Shown one piece after another: positions 47,619 to 55,568 of a stretch of 64,000 bases of DNA (position 1 is the first letter of the stretch; every line of letters starts with the position of its first letter). The position numbers and the translations under genes are program-made. The notes under the pieces are model-generated. The model had not been told where the DNA came from. It worked only from the letters and a program-made list of their open reading frames with translations, and made no database searches. The DNA lies in contig NZ_FNPC01000010.1 of NCBI RefSeq assembly GCF_900107205.1, positions 38,058-102,057 of the forward strand, given 5' to 3'. The stretch comes from Halopenitus persicus. Lineage in GTDB: Archaea; Halobacteriota; Halobacteria; Halobacteriales; Haloferacaceae.

Positions 47619-48451
47619 TGATCTCCCACCTCTTCGATGTGTGCTGCAAGGTCACGTAGTTTATCTAATGTCTCGACCTCGTAGTCGCGCCGCCCAGATC
47701 GGTGATAACCGACGTAGTAAAACGCAGTACATTGTTGATCCCAGCACCCCTCAAAGAGAGAGGACCGATCACGTAGCGCGACAGGTGCGTCGTACCCGAG
47801 GTCCTGAATCTCGGCAAGATACTGTTCTTGGTTGGATGTGCTACCAATCCCATTCGGAACAACTGCAAGAATGCCTACGTTGAAACCGAGCGTATCTTCA
47901 AGATTCACTACCATATCCTCAAGGCCCTCAACTGATTGTATCCCTTTCCCTGTTGGTTCCACAGGAAGTACCAACGAGCGTGTTGCTGACACAGCGTTAT
48001 ACAACTGGGGTCCAGCTGTTGCCGGTGGATCTACAATAACCGTATCGTACTTGTCCGGGATACCGGCAGCAGAAAGGACTTGCCGTAGTTGATCGTTCGG
48101 AGCAAACTCCTCATCGAGATCCTCGGCTATTTCCTGCGCCTTCGTGAGCAGTTGTGGCAAGTTCTCAAGCATATCGTGTGATGGGATGACATCGAAGTCA
48201 TACGGAGTGTCTTGGATCAGATCACTGAACTCACCTTTCGGGCGATCAATGAGGTGCCGAGCGATATTATCAGCTTCACCATCATCACGGGATGCTGGGA
48301 TGCCAAGTAGGTACGTCAGCGATCCTTGCTGTGGATCCAGGTCGATAACAAGTACATCTCGCCCTTGTTGGGTATGGGCGTCGGCTAGGTTCGCCGTGAG
48401 GGTCGTCTTCCCGACTCCCCCCGCCTCGGAGTACGTAGTATACGTGAGCAT
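47615..48451 (-). CDS. ParA-family partition ATPase
   Basis: 278 residues from the ATG at 48451 (a GTG at 48457 is possible; the ATG is 27 nt after the TATA). Deviant Walker A: EAGGVGKTTLTANLADAH, where the signature lysine of KGGxGKT is alanine; Walker B-type VIDLDPQQG; third motif VIVDPPATAGPQ. Haloarchaeal plasmid ParA proteins commonly start MLTYTTYSEAGGVGKTT like this one. Acts in segregating replicons or positioning cargo. Three 26-bp repeats lie upstream. Points to an element that has, or had, a plasmid stage. Confidence 0.85.
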   Translation of the reverse strand: MLTYTTYSEAGGVGKTTLTANLADAHTQQGRDVLVIDLDPQQGSLTYLLGIPASRDDGEADNIARHLIDRPKGEFSDLIQDTPYDFDVIPSHDMLENLPQLLTKAQEIAEDLDEEFAPNDQLRQVLSAAGIPDKYDTVIVDPPATAGPQLYNAVSATRSLVLPVEPTGKGIQSVEGLEDMVVNLEDTLGFNVGILAVVPNGIGSTSNQEQYLAEIQDLGYDAPVALRDRSSLFEGCWDQQCTAFYYVGYHRSGRRDYEVETLDKLRDLAAHIEEVGDQ

Positions 48452-48472
48452 AGACACGAATAAGACCCAGAC

Positions 48473-48484
48473 ACTTTTAAAAGT
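48473..48484 (-). promoter_or_regulatory. TATA element of parA
   Basis: ACTTTTAAAAGT, a perfect 12-bp palindrome that includes the TATA box, about 27 nt before the parA ATG at 48451. Confidence 0.55.
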
Positions 48485-48559
48485 TAGACTAACAAGTTAT
48501 ACTGAATAGTTAGACTAACAGGTTATACTGAGTAGTTAAACTAATAGGTTATACCAACT
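48482..48559. repeat. Three 26-bp direct repeats upstream of parA
   Basis: Copies start at 48482, 48508 and 48534 and contain the 11-bp palindrome GTTAGACTAAC (third copy GTTAAACTAAT) followed by A/GGTTATAC. Period exactly 26 bp. They overlap the upstream edge of the parA TATA, as expected of a centromere-like or ParA/ParB autoregulatory site; iterons of a replication origin are an alternative. Confidence 0.75.
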
Positions 48560-48928
48560 ACCAACAAGCACCAGTTGGACTAAACAAGCCCGAAATAACG
48601 AGTTGAACGGGGAAGAAATATGACCAACAAATCGACTTTCTACTTAGAAGTTGTTATCACCGCGCCATCGTGGAGATCTATAGAAAACACACTATAATTA
48701 TAACAACCCAATTCCACCTCTGTCACCCATTGTTGAGGAATTCTTAATACAAATATTGTGAACTATTACTGATAGAACCGGTGAGAGGGAGCATCTTCCG
48801 GAGTTGAAACCAAGTGCGGAATGGGGTGTACCCCCCGAATATAGTGGAACGCAGAGCTTCCTGAAAACCAGTATAATACATACTATAGACCCCATTCAGA
48901 GGGTAGAACGAAACGTGCGGAAGTAGAA
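48560..48928. other. AT-rich gap between the partition region and the next gene
   Basis: About 370 bp, markedly AT-rich, no credible gene. Near 48824 a short hairpin GGGGTGTACCCCCC is present. No other structure found. Confidence 0.4.
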
Positions 48929-50218
48929 TTACCAGGAAATTGAGGTTACGCGATCAGCATCAATTCCAGGGCCATCCCGGCCGAGCGTGTTCCGCCACAG
49001 CGTGGTAGTTGTCTCCCAATCCGAAACAGCCCAGTCGTGCTCCTGGGCTTGATACGCCTGTCGGATTTGTTTTTGACCATCAGCAATTTTGAAGTCAGAG
49101 TTGAAGGGACCGCGTGGGAGTTGACCAAGACCCTTCTTGTGCCAGTGATTGAAGATGCGGTATGCGGTTTTCCGCGAATCAAACACCACATACGGAATGA
49201 CTCCTCGTCTGCTCAAGTCGCGTAATTTCTCATACGTTCGCCGATGGAGCTTCCAGTTATGATGACCAGTCATCACCTCACCGGCATATAATTGATCGTC
49301 TTCATCCTGGCTGAGAATATCAACTTTGTAGCCAGCGAGATCATAATATGTCTCAACCTTTCGACCGCGGCAGACTTCCTGGAGTGCTGTCAGCCCAACA
49401 GAGAATCGGTGAACTAGTCCTTCGTTCAGGTCACCACGTAGCTCCGGGAAGTCAGAATGTCGATTGATCAGGGTACGACAGCGTTGGGTCGGTGCGTACC
49501 AGATTTTCTTCCGCAGGATTCGTACCGGCTTCAGATAGGTAGATTGCTCCTGCTCGTACCAGTCATATTCACCAAAGGCTGCAGCGAGCTTAGGGTCAGC
49601 CTGCGGATCAACCACCAATCGCCGCAGATCTCCCTGATCAAGATCTCCAAATAGAGCCATCCAGTCAGGACACTTGTCCAGTAACAAGTGCTGGCCACGC
49701 ACTTCGTCACCATTCCATAAGTGCGCCAGTCGCTGTAGTGCCTGTTTCCGATCTGTGGTCAGGGAAACCGGTTGGGTGTAATCATTCGTCGCGTTGATTT
49801 CGACGGTCCCGTCTGCCGGAGTTCGCTCAGGACGGGCCCACGGTGGGAGTTCTTCTACGTCTATCTCTTGGCGGATCGGATTATAACCATATCGCGCTTG
49901 TAGGTACTCCTCGGTCACCCACGCAACGTGCGGCGCTGGAAACGAATTCTGGATCAAGAACAGTTCATCCACGTCAGCCGGATACCCGGGATCAAATCCT
50001 TGTAGCGGCCAGACATTTGGGTCTGGATCGTCCGGATTCGGGTTGAAGTCTCCAAAGTCTGCCGGTTGGGACTTTAGCTCGTGGACAGTTCCACGGGGCT
50101 GTTCTGGGAATATAGTACGGATGTCTCTCCCAGGATAGTCTAACCGTCTTGTCTTCTCGCGCCAGTCATCCCAATCGGCCCCGGAGTCATCCGGGGTGAA
50201 CGGGGGTCCAGTCGACAT
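48929..50218 (-). CDS. Large accessory protein of unknown function
   Basis: 429 residues from the ATG at 50218 (26 nt after the TATA; a second ATG at 50236 would lie beyond the palindrome). N-terminal half Pro/Asp/Trp-rich. The C-terminal half has VDILSQDEDDQLYAGEVMTG followed by a helix and VIPYVVFDSRKTAYRIFNHW, which reads like a PD-(D/E)XK-type nuclease core with D and E in place, but without a clear lysine. No family recognised. Stands alone between the partition region and a repeat block. Confidence 0.55.
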   Translation of the reverse strand: MSTGPPFTPDDSGADWDDWREKTRRLDYPGRDIRTIFPEQPRGTVHELKSQPADFGDFNPNPDDPDPNVWPLQGFDPGYPADVDELFLIQNSFPAPHVAWVTEEYLQARYGYNPIRQEIDVEELPPWARPERTPADGTVEINATNDYTQPVSLTTDRKQALQRLAHLWNGDEVRGQHLLLDKCPDWMALFGDLDQGDLRRLVVDPQADPKLAAAFGEYDWYEQEQSTYLKPVRILRKKIWYAPTQRCRTLINRHSDFPELRGDLNEGLVHRFSVGLTALQEVCRGRKVETYYDLAGYKVDILSQDEDDQLYAGEVMTGHHNWKLHRRTYEKLRDLSRRGVIPYVVFDSRKTAYRIFNHWHKKGLGQLPRGPFNSDFKIADGQKQIRQAYQAQEHDWAVSDWETTTTLWRNTLGRDGPGIDADRVTSISW

Positions 50219-50221
50219 ATA

Positions 50222-50250
50222 GACGGTAACCGTCATTCGCTTAAAAGGAT
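50222..50250 (-). promoter_or_regulatory. Promoter with GACGGTAACCGTC palindrome
   Basis: TATA-like TTAAAAGG at 50241-50248 (plus-strand reading) and a 13-bp palindrome at 50222-50234 between it and the ATG at 50218: the same TATA-operator-ATG layout as at 46830-46862, with a different sequence. Confidence 0.55.
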
Positions 50251-50345
50251 AAGCCATATGTGGGAACACAGCGGCAGTTGACGCTCGTCACGACTACGAG
50301 TGAACCACCGATGAAAAGGGGGGAGAGTGTGGGAAACGTGGGGGT

Positions 50346-50538
50346 CGGGAATGCGGGCAACGGGCCGACTGTAATACTGCCCGCAAGAGCATATGAGAAC
50401 CGGCGGATAAAGAAATCGGCTAACGATTAAAATCCGCTTTGAGCTATTCAAGTCTTATACCGTGGATCGTAGCGTTCGGTGGATTTTAGAGTGCTATAGA
50501 AGAGTTGCCACACCTATAGAGGAATCGCTCAACACAGC
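50346..50538. repeat. Direct repeat, copy A
   Basis: About 193 bp, roughly 80% identical by eye to 53601-53789, for example AAATCGGCTAACGATTAAAA and GAGTTGCCACACCTA in both. It ends 72 bp before the small membrane gene at 50611. It occupies most of the gap left of that gene. Confidence 0.8.
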
Positions 50539-50610
50539 GGACTCACGGATCGGTCAGTACAGGGGACCACTTTTCGGTAGGTACTTTGCTCGATTCTCTG
50601 GATTTGCGAT

Positions 50611-50775
50611 ATGGTTTCCCACGAGAATCAGAAGCTGGTCGCCTCTGCTGTGGTAGCCCTTGCTGTTCTTGTCGCCCTTCGGACATTGACGAATTTTGGG
50701 TTGTTGTTGAGGTTTACAATTGTCGTCGTTGCCATAATCGCTGTACAATCTGTTTTCGAACGGGTGTATCAGTAA
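50611..50775 (+). CDS. Very small two-TM membrane protein
   Basis: 54 codons from ATG 50611 to TAA 50775. Hydrophobic segments LVASAVVALAVLVAL and FTIVVVAIIAVQSV separated by RTLTNFGLLLR, charged ends. No family recognised. It lies between direct repeat A and a long terminal repeat (50793-50840). Confidence 0.55.
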   Translation: MVSHENQKLVASAVVALAVLVALRTLTNFGLLLRFTIVVVAIIAVQSVFERVYQ

Positions 50776-50792
50776 GCAGCTCTCGGCGACTG

Positions 50793-50840
50793 GCTGTTTC
50801 AGGCGAGAATATGTCTGAAGAATAGGATTTCAACAGAGCC
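50793..50840 (+). repeat. Long terminal repeat (right end), copy 1
   Basis: About 48 bp ending AGGATTTCAACAGAGCC at 50824-50840, with GGCTGTTTCAGGCGAGAATA and TGTCTGAAGAAT before it. The same segment recurs at 54633-54681 (inverted), 56655-56701, 57618-57665 and 60899-60944 (inverted). Confidence 0.75.
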
Positions 50841-50914
50841 GACTGTTACTATATACTGAGCACGGGGGCTTGTGACGATAATTCTGGGGACGGTCAAACA
50901 GTCAGTCGGATGAC

Positions 50915-51364
50915 TCATTTGCCTCGTGTTTTCTCTTTCTCCGCATCGTATCGACGGACGAGTGCCGCGACATACCACAGTTTCAGCGCCATCGAAACAA
51001 CACCTGCGAGCATAGTGTGACGTGGGCGCTGCCGATATGCAGCGATGAATGCGTATCCAGCCACAGGGATATTGAGGACGTTGAGGACGTTTGGATAGGA
51101 CAGCTCAAAGATCGGCTGTCCATACTCTGTCGTCCACCACCGTTCGGCCAGTACCACGCGCGTCATCCACGCCTGGTCATCCGTCGGCGGGGAGAACAGA
51201 ATCGGATTGAGGGCGGTGAAGACGACAGCAGCACCGGCGACTCTCCATCGTCGCTGATACACGGCATACAGAAGCACGGGGAAGACGAGCATTCGGCTCC
51301 ACCCGCTTTTCGGGTTCGAATGCCGATTCCAGAACGTCTCGCTGAACTCGCCAACCGATTCCAT
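50915..51364 (-). CDS. DUF6653-like membrane protein
   Basis: 149 residues from the ATG at 51364. FWNRHSNPKSGWSRMLVFPV and AWMTRVVLAERWW are patterns I associate with haloarchaeal DUF6653 proteins (family number from memory). Three or four TM helices. Function unknown. No operon partner. Confidence 0.65.
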   Translation of the reverse strand: MESVGEFSETFWNRHSNPKSGWSRMLVFPVLLYAVYQRRWRVAGAAVVFTALNPILFSPPTDDQAWMTRVVLAERWWTTEYGQPIFELSYPNVLNVLNIPVAGYAFIAAYRQRPRHTMLAGVVSMALKLWYVAALVRRYDAEKEKTRGK

Positions 51365-51443
51365 ACACACGTACGGTTCTCAGATCACAAATACCTGAGT
51401 ACGCGTCCCGGGTACCCGTCTTCGACCGTCACTTGTCGTGAAT

Positions 51444-52301
51444 CTATGCAGACCTGGCCGTGTCGTGGGCGAACTCACGCGTCAACGACGGGGCTCCGGA
51501 CAGCGCGATTCCGACAGCAGCGAGTCCGAACGCGATAACACCGGCAACCCCGACCGGGCTGGCGACTAATTCACTCAGCACAGCATTGTCCGTGACGGCA
51601 TACGCAATAACGAGACCGGCAGATCCGTTGAACACCCCGTGGAGTAACGCCGCTGCAAGCACGGACTCCGAGCGGATGACAAGGTACGTATAGACTGGCG
51701 AAAACGAGAGACAGGCAATCGTCATAGCAACGACGCCGATTACGGGGAACGAAGGATAGTTGTAGCCGGCAACGATGACCGGCGCGTGCCAGACACCCCA
51801 GAGCGCACCGATAGCAGCTGAGGCTTTCCAGAACCCCCACGGAGCCAACTCCCACAGCAGATACCCCCGCCAGCCGAACTCCTCGCCAAAGGCAAACACC
51901 GCGTTCACGGTCGCCCCGAGTCCAAGCACAAGCCCGAATGTCGCCACCACACCAAGCACTCCCGACGGCAATCCGAGCCCCGGCGTCGGATTGGCAGCCG
52001 GATCAAACCCGACACCAGGGACGGCCACCGCGATGAGAAGCGTCAATCCCACGAGTGGCAGGGCAACCACGGCAGCTACAGCAAGCCATCGAACACGGCC
52101 GATTCGCAGACCAACTGCCGACAGCGAAATATCCCGGCGGACACAAACAATGAGGCCTGCGATCATCGGTGAGAACATATATGCTGGCGCAAGCGCGATC
52201 GGACTCATCGCGGTGGTTCCGGAGACGACATAGAGCACGACGGCAAAGACACCGAGGATACTGACAAACAGCGCGAGACGGGTTCTATCAGGACTTGGCA
52301 T
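51444..52301 (-). CDS. CPBP-family intramembrane metalloprotease
   Basis: 285 residues, about eight TM helices. Motif 1 FAFGEEFGWRGYL (EExxxR), motif 2 WGVWHAPVI, motif 3 LLHGVFNGS, as in CAAX-prenyl-protease/bacteriocin-processing (CPBP) enzymes, which cut within membranes using the Glu and His residues. Substrate unknown. The monocistronic gene has TATA-type sequence in the spacer beyond 52301. Confidence 0.88.
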   Translation of the reverse strand: MPSPDRTRLALFVSILGVFAVVLYVVSGTTAMSPIALAPAYMFSPMIAGLIVCVRRDISLSAVGLRIGRVRWLAVAAVVALPLVGLTLLIAVAVPGVGFDPAANPTPGLGLPSGVLGVVATFGLVLGLGATVNAVFAFGEEFGWRGYLLWELAPWGFWKASAAIGALWGVWHAPVIVAGYNYPSFPVIGVVAMTIACLSFSPVYTYLVIRSESVLAAALLHGVFNGSAGLVIAYAVTDNAVLSELVASPVGVAGVIAFGLAAVGIALSGAPSLTREFAHDTARSA

Positions 52302-52465
52302 TCGACATCACTATCCTGAACAACACGCCCCCAGCACAAAAAAGAATAACTGGCTCGCTTGAAACCCGTCTCAAGTAACGAGGCTCCACGGTAACTCTGT
52401 ATTCTGTGTAGGTAATTGGTTCGTCCGCAACAAAGGTATTTGCGTCAGCGCTACGGAATTTATGT

Positions 52466-53173
52466 ATGGTCGTTCCCCTGGAGATGAGTTGGCGCCATCT
52501 CTTATTCGAGAACTGGCCAATCGATCCGGCTGTGATGACTGCCCATCTCCCAGATCAACTAGAACCCGATGAGCACGATGGGTCAGCGTGGCTGTCGATC
52601 GTCCCATTCACCAACGTCGCCGTTCGGCCAAAAGGAGTACCCGAACCGCTTGGCATCCAACTCCCGGAACTCAACGTCAGGACGTACGTCACTCACGACG
52701 ACGACGTTCCGGCAGTCTACTTCTTCAGCCTCGATGCACAAGGGATTACGAGCGTCCTCGGGGCACGTGTCTTCCATCACCTTCCATACTACTACGCACG
52801 TATCTCACTGACCTGGACTGACGGACGAGTCAGATTCAGGAGCCATCGTCGTCATCCAGGAGCCCGTCCCGCCCGGTACGAGGGAACGTACTGGCCAGTC
52901 GACGAGCCATTTTCGGCGCCGACCGATCCGTTCGGAGAGTTTCTGGTTGAACGGTATCGGTTCTACACCGAAGCCCAAGATGGGAGCCTCCGATACACCG
53001 ATGTGGAACACGAACCGTGGACATTGTACCCTGCCGCCGCCGAGATTCAAACGAACACGCTACTTTCGGCACACGGATTCCAGATGCCAGACGAGGAGCC
53101 GGTATACTATTACAGCCCAGGCTTGGACGTGGTTGCCTCACGAAGCAAGCGCCTGCAAGCGGCACGCGTTTAA
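52466..53173 (+). CDS. DUF2071 (YqjF-like) protein
   Basis: 235 residues. Family features: EMSWRHLLFENWPIDPAVMT at the start, AWLSIVPFTNVAVRP, LNVRTYVTHDD and VYFFSLDA. Beta-barrel-like family of unknown activity in bacteria and haloarchaea. The ATG at 52466 follows an AT-rich spacer. Not linked to its neighbours. Confidence 0.85.
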   Translation: MVVPLEMSWRHLLFENWPIDPAVMTAHLPDQLEPDEHDGSAWLSIVPFTNVAVRPKGVPEPLGIQLPELNVRTYVTHDDDVPAVYFFSLDAQGITSVLGARVFHHLPYYYARISLTWTDGRVRFRSHRRHPGARPARYEGTYWPVDEPFSAPTDPFGEFLVERYRFYTEAQDGSLRYTDVEHEPWTLYPAAAEIQTNTLLSAHGFQMPDEEPVYYYSPGLDVVASRSKRLQAARV

Positions 53174-53245
53174 CCGCGTTCACATCTCTGTGGGATCGAC
53201 AAAAAGAGAGTTTAGAGAACTATGGCGCCATAACACGTAGAGGCA

Positions 53246-53455
53246 GTGCGGGGTGTTCGGTACGTGACTCGTGATCCCTTGTTGGCCCCCGAAACGAAGA
53301 TCACGCTCGTGTTCATGTTTCTCGGGCTCACAGCATGGTACCTCGTTCAAACATTCGCAGAAAACGAGTTACTGGAGCTTGGGGCACTTTTCGGAATCGG
53401 GATTATTCTCCCGACACTTCTCAATGAGTTGCGGCGTCATTCAGGCTCAGAGTGA
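53246..53455 (+). CDS. Small two-TM membrane protein
   Basis: 69 residues from a GTG at 53246 (in-frame GTG at 53264 also possible). TM helices KITLVFMFLGLTAWYLV and LGALFGIGIILPTLL. No family recognised. Direct repeat B follows at 53601. Confidence 0.5.
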   Translation: MRGVRYVTRDPLLAPETKITLVFMFLGLTAWYLVQTFAENELLELGALFGIGIILPTLLNELRRHSGSE

Positions 53456-53600
53456 ACGAGTTACAATCTATCCTGGCCACACCGTACGCAGACTAACTCA
53501 CCAGTTGAGGAATCTGCCCGCAGACTCCATTATCCATCTGTTCTCTATCTGATTCACCGATAGCAAGAGGGGGGAGCAGGGATGGAGAGAGGGGGTGTGG

Positions 53601-53789
53601 GGAGCGGGCACCGGACCGACAGGAATACTGCCGGCAGGAGAGCATAAGAACTGACGGATACAGAAATCGGCTAACGATTAAAACCCACTTTGAGCTATAC
53701 AGGTCTTATACTATAGATCGTAGCGTTTGGTGGACTTCAGAGTATCAAAGAAGAGTTGCCACACCTACAGAGGAATCGCTCAACACAGC
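53601..53789. repeat. Direct repeat, copy B
   Basis: Second copy of the 50346-50538 repeat, same orientation, 3.3 kb apart. It ends 71 bp before the membrane gene at 53861, as copy A ends 72 bp before its own. Fills the 400-bp gap between 53455 and 53861. Confidence 0.8.
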
Positions 53790-53860
53790 ACATATGACCA
53801 CTTTGGTACGAAAGAGGCCCTCAAGGAAATCTCTATGTCGTTGGAAATTCTTCCGGTTAC

Positions 53861-54217
53861 TTGTACGTGCCACCAAGTAGATCCACTCTCTTGAGGTCCG
53901 GTGCCCTCACCGTATTCATAGCCGTCGGAGCTATCGTTGTCACTCAAGTCCCGACACTATCGGTAGAAGAGATAACTGTCCGGACACCCGTCATAGTCGG
54001 CCTCATCAGTGGCATCTTGCTTGTACCATCAATCATCTCTCACTACCGATCCAGAAACAACCGAAAGGCAATCCGATGGACGCTATTCGCGTTTGGAATC
54101 CCGCTCTCTCTCACACAACGGTCACCATTCAATTTACTCGGTGTACTCGCCGTACTTCTAAGCTTGGCCCTTGCGTGGGATATTGATCACCGGCTCTTCA
54201 GAACGACATCCCAGTAG
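53861..54217 (+). CDS. Small membrane protein with three to four TM helices
   Basis: 118 residues from a TTG at 53861 (GTG at 53867 is an alternative). Hydrophobic helices at about 13-30, 43-60, 75-90 and 92-108; basic loop SRNNRKAIRW. No family recognised. Follows direct repeat B. Confidence 0.55.
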   Translation: MYVPPSRSTLLRSGALTVFIAVGAIVVTQVPTLSVEEITVRTPVIVGLISGILLVPSIISHYRSRNNRKAIRWTLFAFGIPLSLTQRSPFNLLGVLAVLLSLALAWDIDHRLFRTTSQ

Positions 54218-54290
54218 ATCCAGTAAGGGGATTCTCGTAATACTTCACGCCTGCCGAACTACTCGGGTAGAACGGGACTCCACTGACAAG

Positions 54291-54365
54291 CCTCGGGGTC
54301 GTTCGGAAGACGAAGTCTTCCGTGATGACGAGACGCTCCGCGTCTCGAACCACTTGACCCTGAGG
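54291..54365 (+). repeat. Three-way-junction inverted repeats resembling an IS200/IS605 right end
   Basis: Outer stem CCTCGGGGTC (54291-54300) / GACCCTGAGG (54356-54365) enclosing two 8-bp hairpins: CGGAAGAC-GAA-GTCTTCCG (54304-54322) and CGAGACGC-TCC-GCGTCTCG (54329-54347). Such GAGACGC/GCGTCTC hairpins are common at haloarchaeal TnpB-element ends; no tnpB is nearby. Could also act as a structured RNA. Confidence 0.6.
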
Positions 54366-54374
54366 CGGTTGACA

Positions 54375-54602
54375 TCAGCTCTTGTTATTCGGGTCAAAGG
54401 CGTAGTAGACGACAGCCATTGTGATTCCCATTACTACTGGTCCAAAACTTCCATCACCCGGCAGTAGGAGTCTCACAGCGAATACGCCCACAGCGGAGAC
54501 CAAACCAACAAGAAGAGCGTAAGAGACACGAGAGAGGCCACGTACTCGATTGTCTAGCCGTCGGTACAGACCTCGTAGAATGTCCATACACATAATTATC
54601 AT
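54375..54602 (-). CDS. Small two-TM membrane protein
   Basis: 75 residues from the ATG at 54602; further ATGs at 54593 and 54587. Helices VSYALLVGLVSAVGVFAVRL and GPVVMGITMAVVYYAF; basic start LRGLYRRLDNRVRG. No family recognised. Ends 10 bp from the IS-end-like fold, with a mobile cassette starting 30 bp upstream at 54633. Confidence 0.55.
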   Translation of the reverse strand: MIIMCMDILRGLYRRLDNRVRGLSRVSYALLVGLVSAVGVFAVRLLLPGDGSFGPVVMGITMAVVYYAFDPNNKS

Positions 54603-54632
54603 CGGCGAGGGGATGTCTCTTTTTGTTGATCT

Positions 54633-55182
54633 GGCTCTGTTGAAATCCTATTCGTGAGACATATGCTCGCTTGAAACAACTGGTCACTGAAAGGTACAGA
54701 GCTCCCGACCGTCTCAGAATACCACCGAAATACTTCAGACACCTACCCAAACCGAGCACTGTCCCTACTCGAATAGTAATTCAGGAACTGATGCGAGGAG
54801 ACCGAGGAACATAACGAGAATACCAACGGCTACTATTCGAAGTATCCCGGCTGACCGTCGTCGCTCCGGGGGCAGCGATTCGGCGAACCCAGAGAATCCA
54901 AGCGCGAGACCAGTAAAGAGGAAGAAGTGGGAACTATTGAGTACGATACCAGTGTACACCCACGCAAGGAGGCAGATGGACGATAAGGACACAAAGATGA
55001 GTCCTTTCCTTCGTCCATCTGGCTTACGAAACACCATCCGCTGGAATATCCCCATACGTACAGGCAAGAGTTCGACCCGATAAAGCGTCCGGATGACTGA
55101 AAAGTAGTCTATAGTATCTCTCTCCTCGTATTGACCCTCACCGGGTCATAACATATCACTTTCTGAGGATCTCAACAGAGCC
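54633..55182. mobile_element. TIR-flanked cassette 1, no transposase
   Basis: 550 bp between GGCTCTGTTGAAATCCT (54633-54649) and AGGATCTCAACAGAGCC (55166-55182), inverted repeats with 16/17 match. Flanking 8-mers GTTGATCT and TTAGATCT match at 6 of 8. Contains one membrane-protein gene. IS6-type ends (IS26: GGCACTGTTGCAAA) look similar, but no transposase is present. Confidence 0.65.
54765..55055 (-). CDS. Membrane protein carried by cassette 1
   Basis: 96 residues from the ATG at 55055. Three TM helices (GLIFVSLSSICLLAWVYTG, SHFFLFTGLALGFSGF, ILRIVAVGILVMFLGLLASV). No family recognised. It occupies most of the cassette interior and reads towards the left end. Confidence 0.6.
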   Translation of the reverse strand: MGIFQRMVFRKPDGRRKGLIFVSLSSICLLAWVYTGIVLNSSHFFLFTGLALGFSGFAESLPPERRRSAGILRIVAVGILVMFLGLLASVPELLFE

Positions 55183-55256
55183 TTAGATCTGTATGTCCAC
55201 CGAACGACTGTTTCGGTATAGAATGTATCGGACTACTCGGAGTTCAACAGAGTTGT

Positions 55257-55568
55257 TCAAGTTGATTCAAAACGTCGAGCACCGCGAATCATCCGGACAG
55301 CGATAGCAGCGACGGCGAGTATGAACACGATCCAGTACCACCCGCTGTCGGCAGTCGCGGCTCGGAGTTCCAGTATCCCGACGCCGATCGTCAAAACGGC
55401 CACGTAGAGTGCATTCGTTCCAATAAAATCAGCTAGACCTTCCTCATCTGTCACCGTCTCAGGGTCGTATCCAGCGATCAACTCCATCACACCGACGTAC
55501 TTGATCAGGACACCGAGAATACCGACGAAAACTCCCGCTGCAATAGTGGTTACTGCGTGTTCACTCAT
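55257..55568 (-). CDS. DUF3784-like membrane protein
   Basis: 103 residues from the ATG at 55568. Three TM helices with a central MELIAGYDPETVTDEEGLAD, a loop like that of DUF3784 proteins (LIAGYNT-type). Overlaps the stop of the upstream membrane gene by 8 bp, so the two are cotranscribed. Function unknown. Confidence 0.65.
   Translation of the reverse strand: MSEHAVTTIAAGVFVGILGVLIKYVGVMELIAGYDPETVTDEEGLADFIGTNALYVAVLTIGVGILELRAATADSGWYWIVFILAVAAIAVRMIRGARRFEST

Noticed and set aside
48482..48559. Possible CRISPR array
   Set aside because: The three 26-bp repeats are contiguous with no spacers and no cas genes are near.
48698..48895. 65-codon minus-strand frame in the AT-rich gap
   Set aside because: Composition is not like neighbouring genes, no promoter or start signal, no recognisable feature.
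44111..50218. Provirus
   Set aside because: No capsid, terminase, portal or lysis genes visible; integrase plus partition genes fit a plasmid-like integrative element better.
54171..54467. 98-codon plus-strand frame
   Set aside because: It translates the IS-end-like hairpins and overlaps the membrane gene on the other strand; no coding character.
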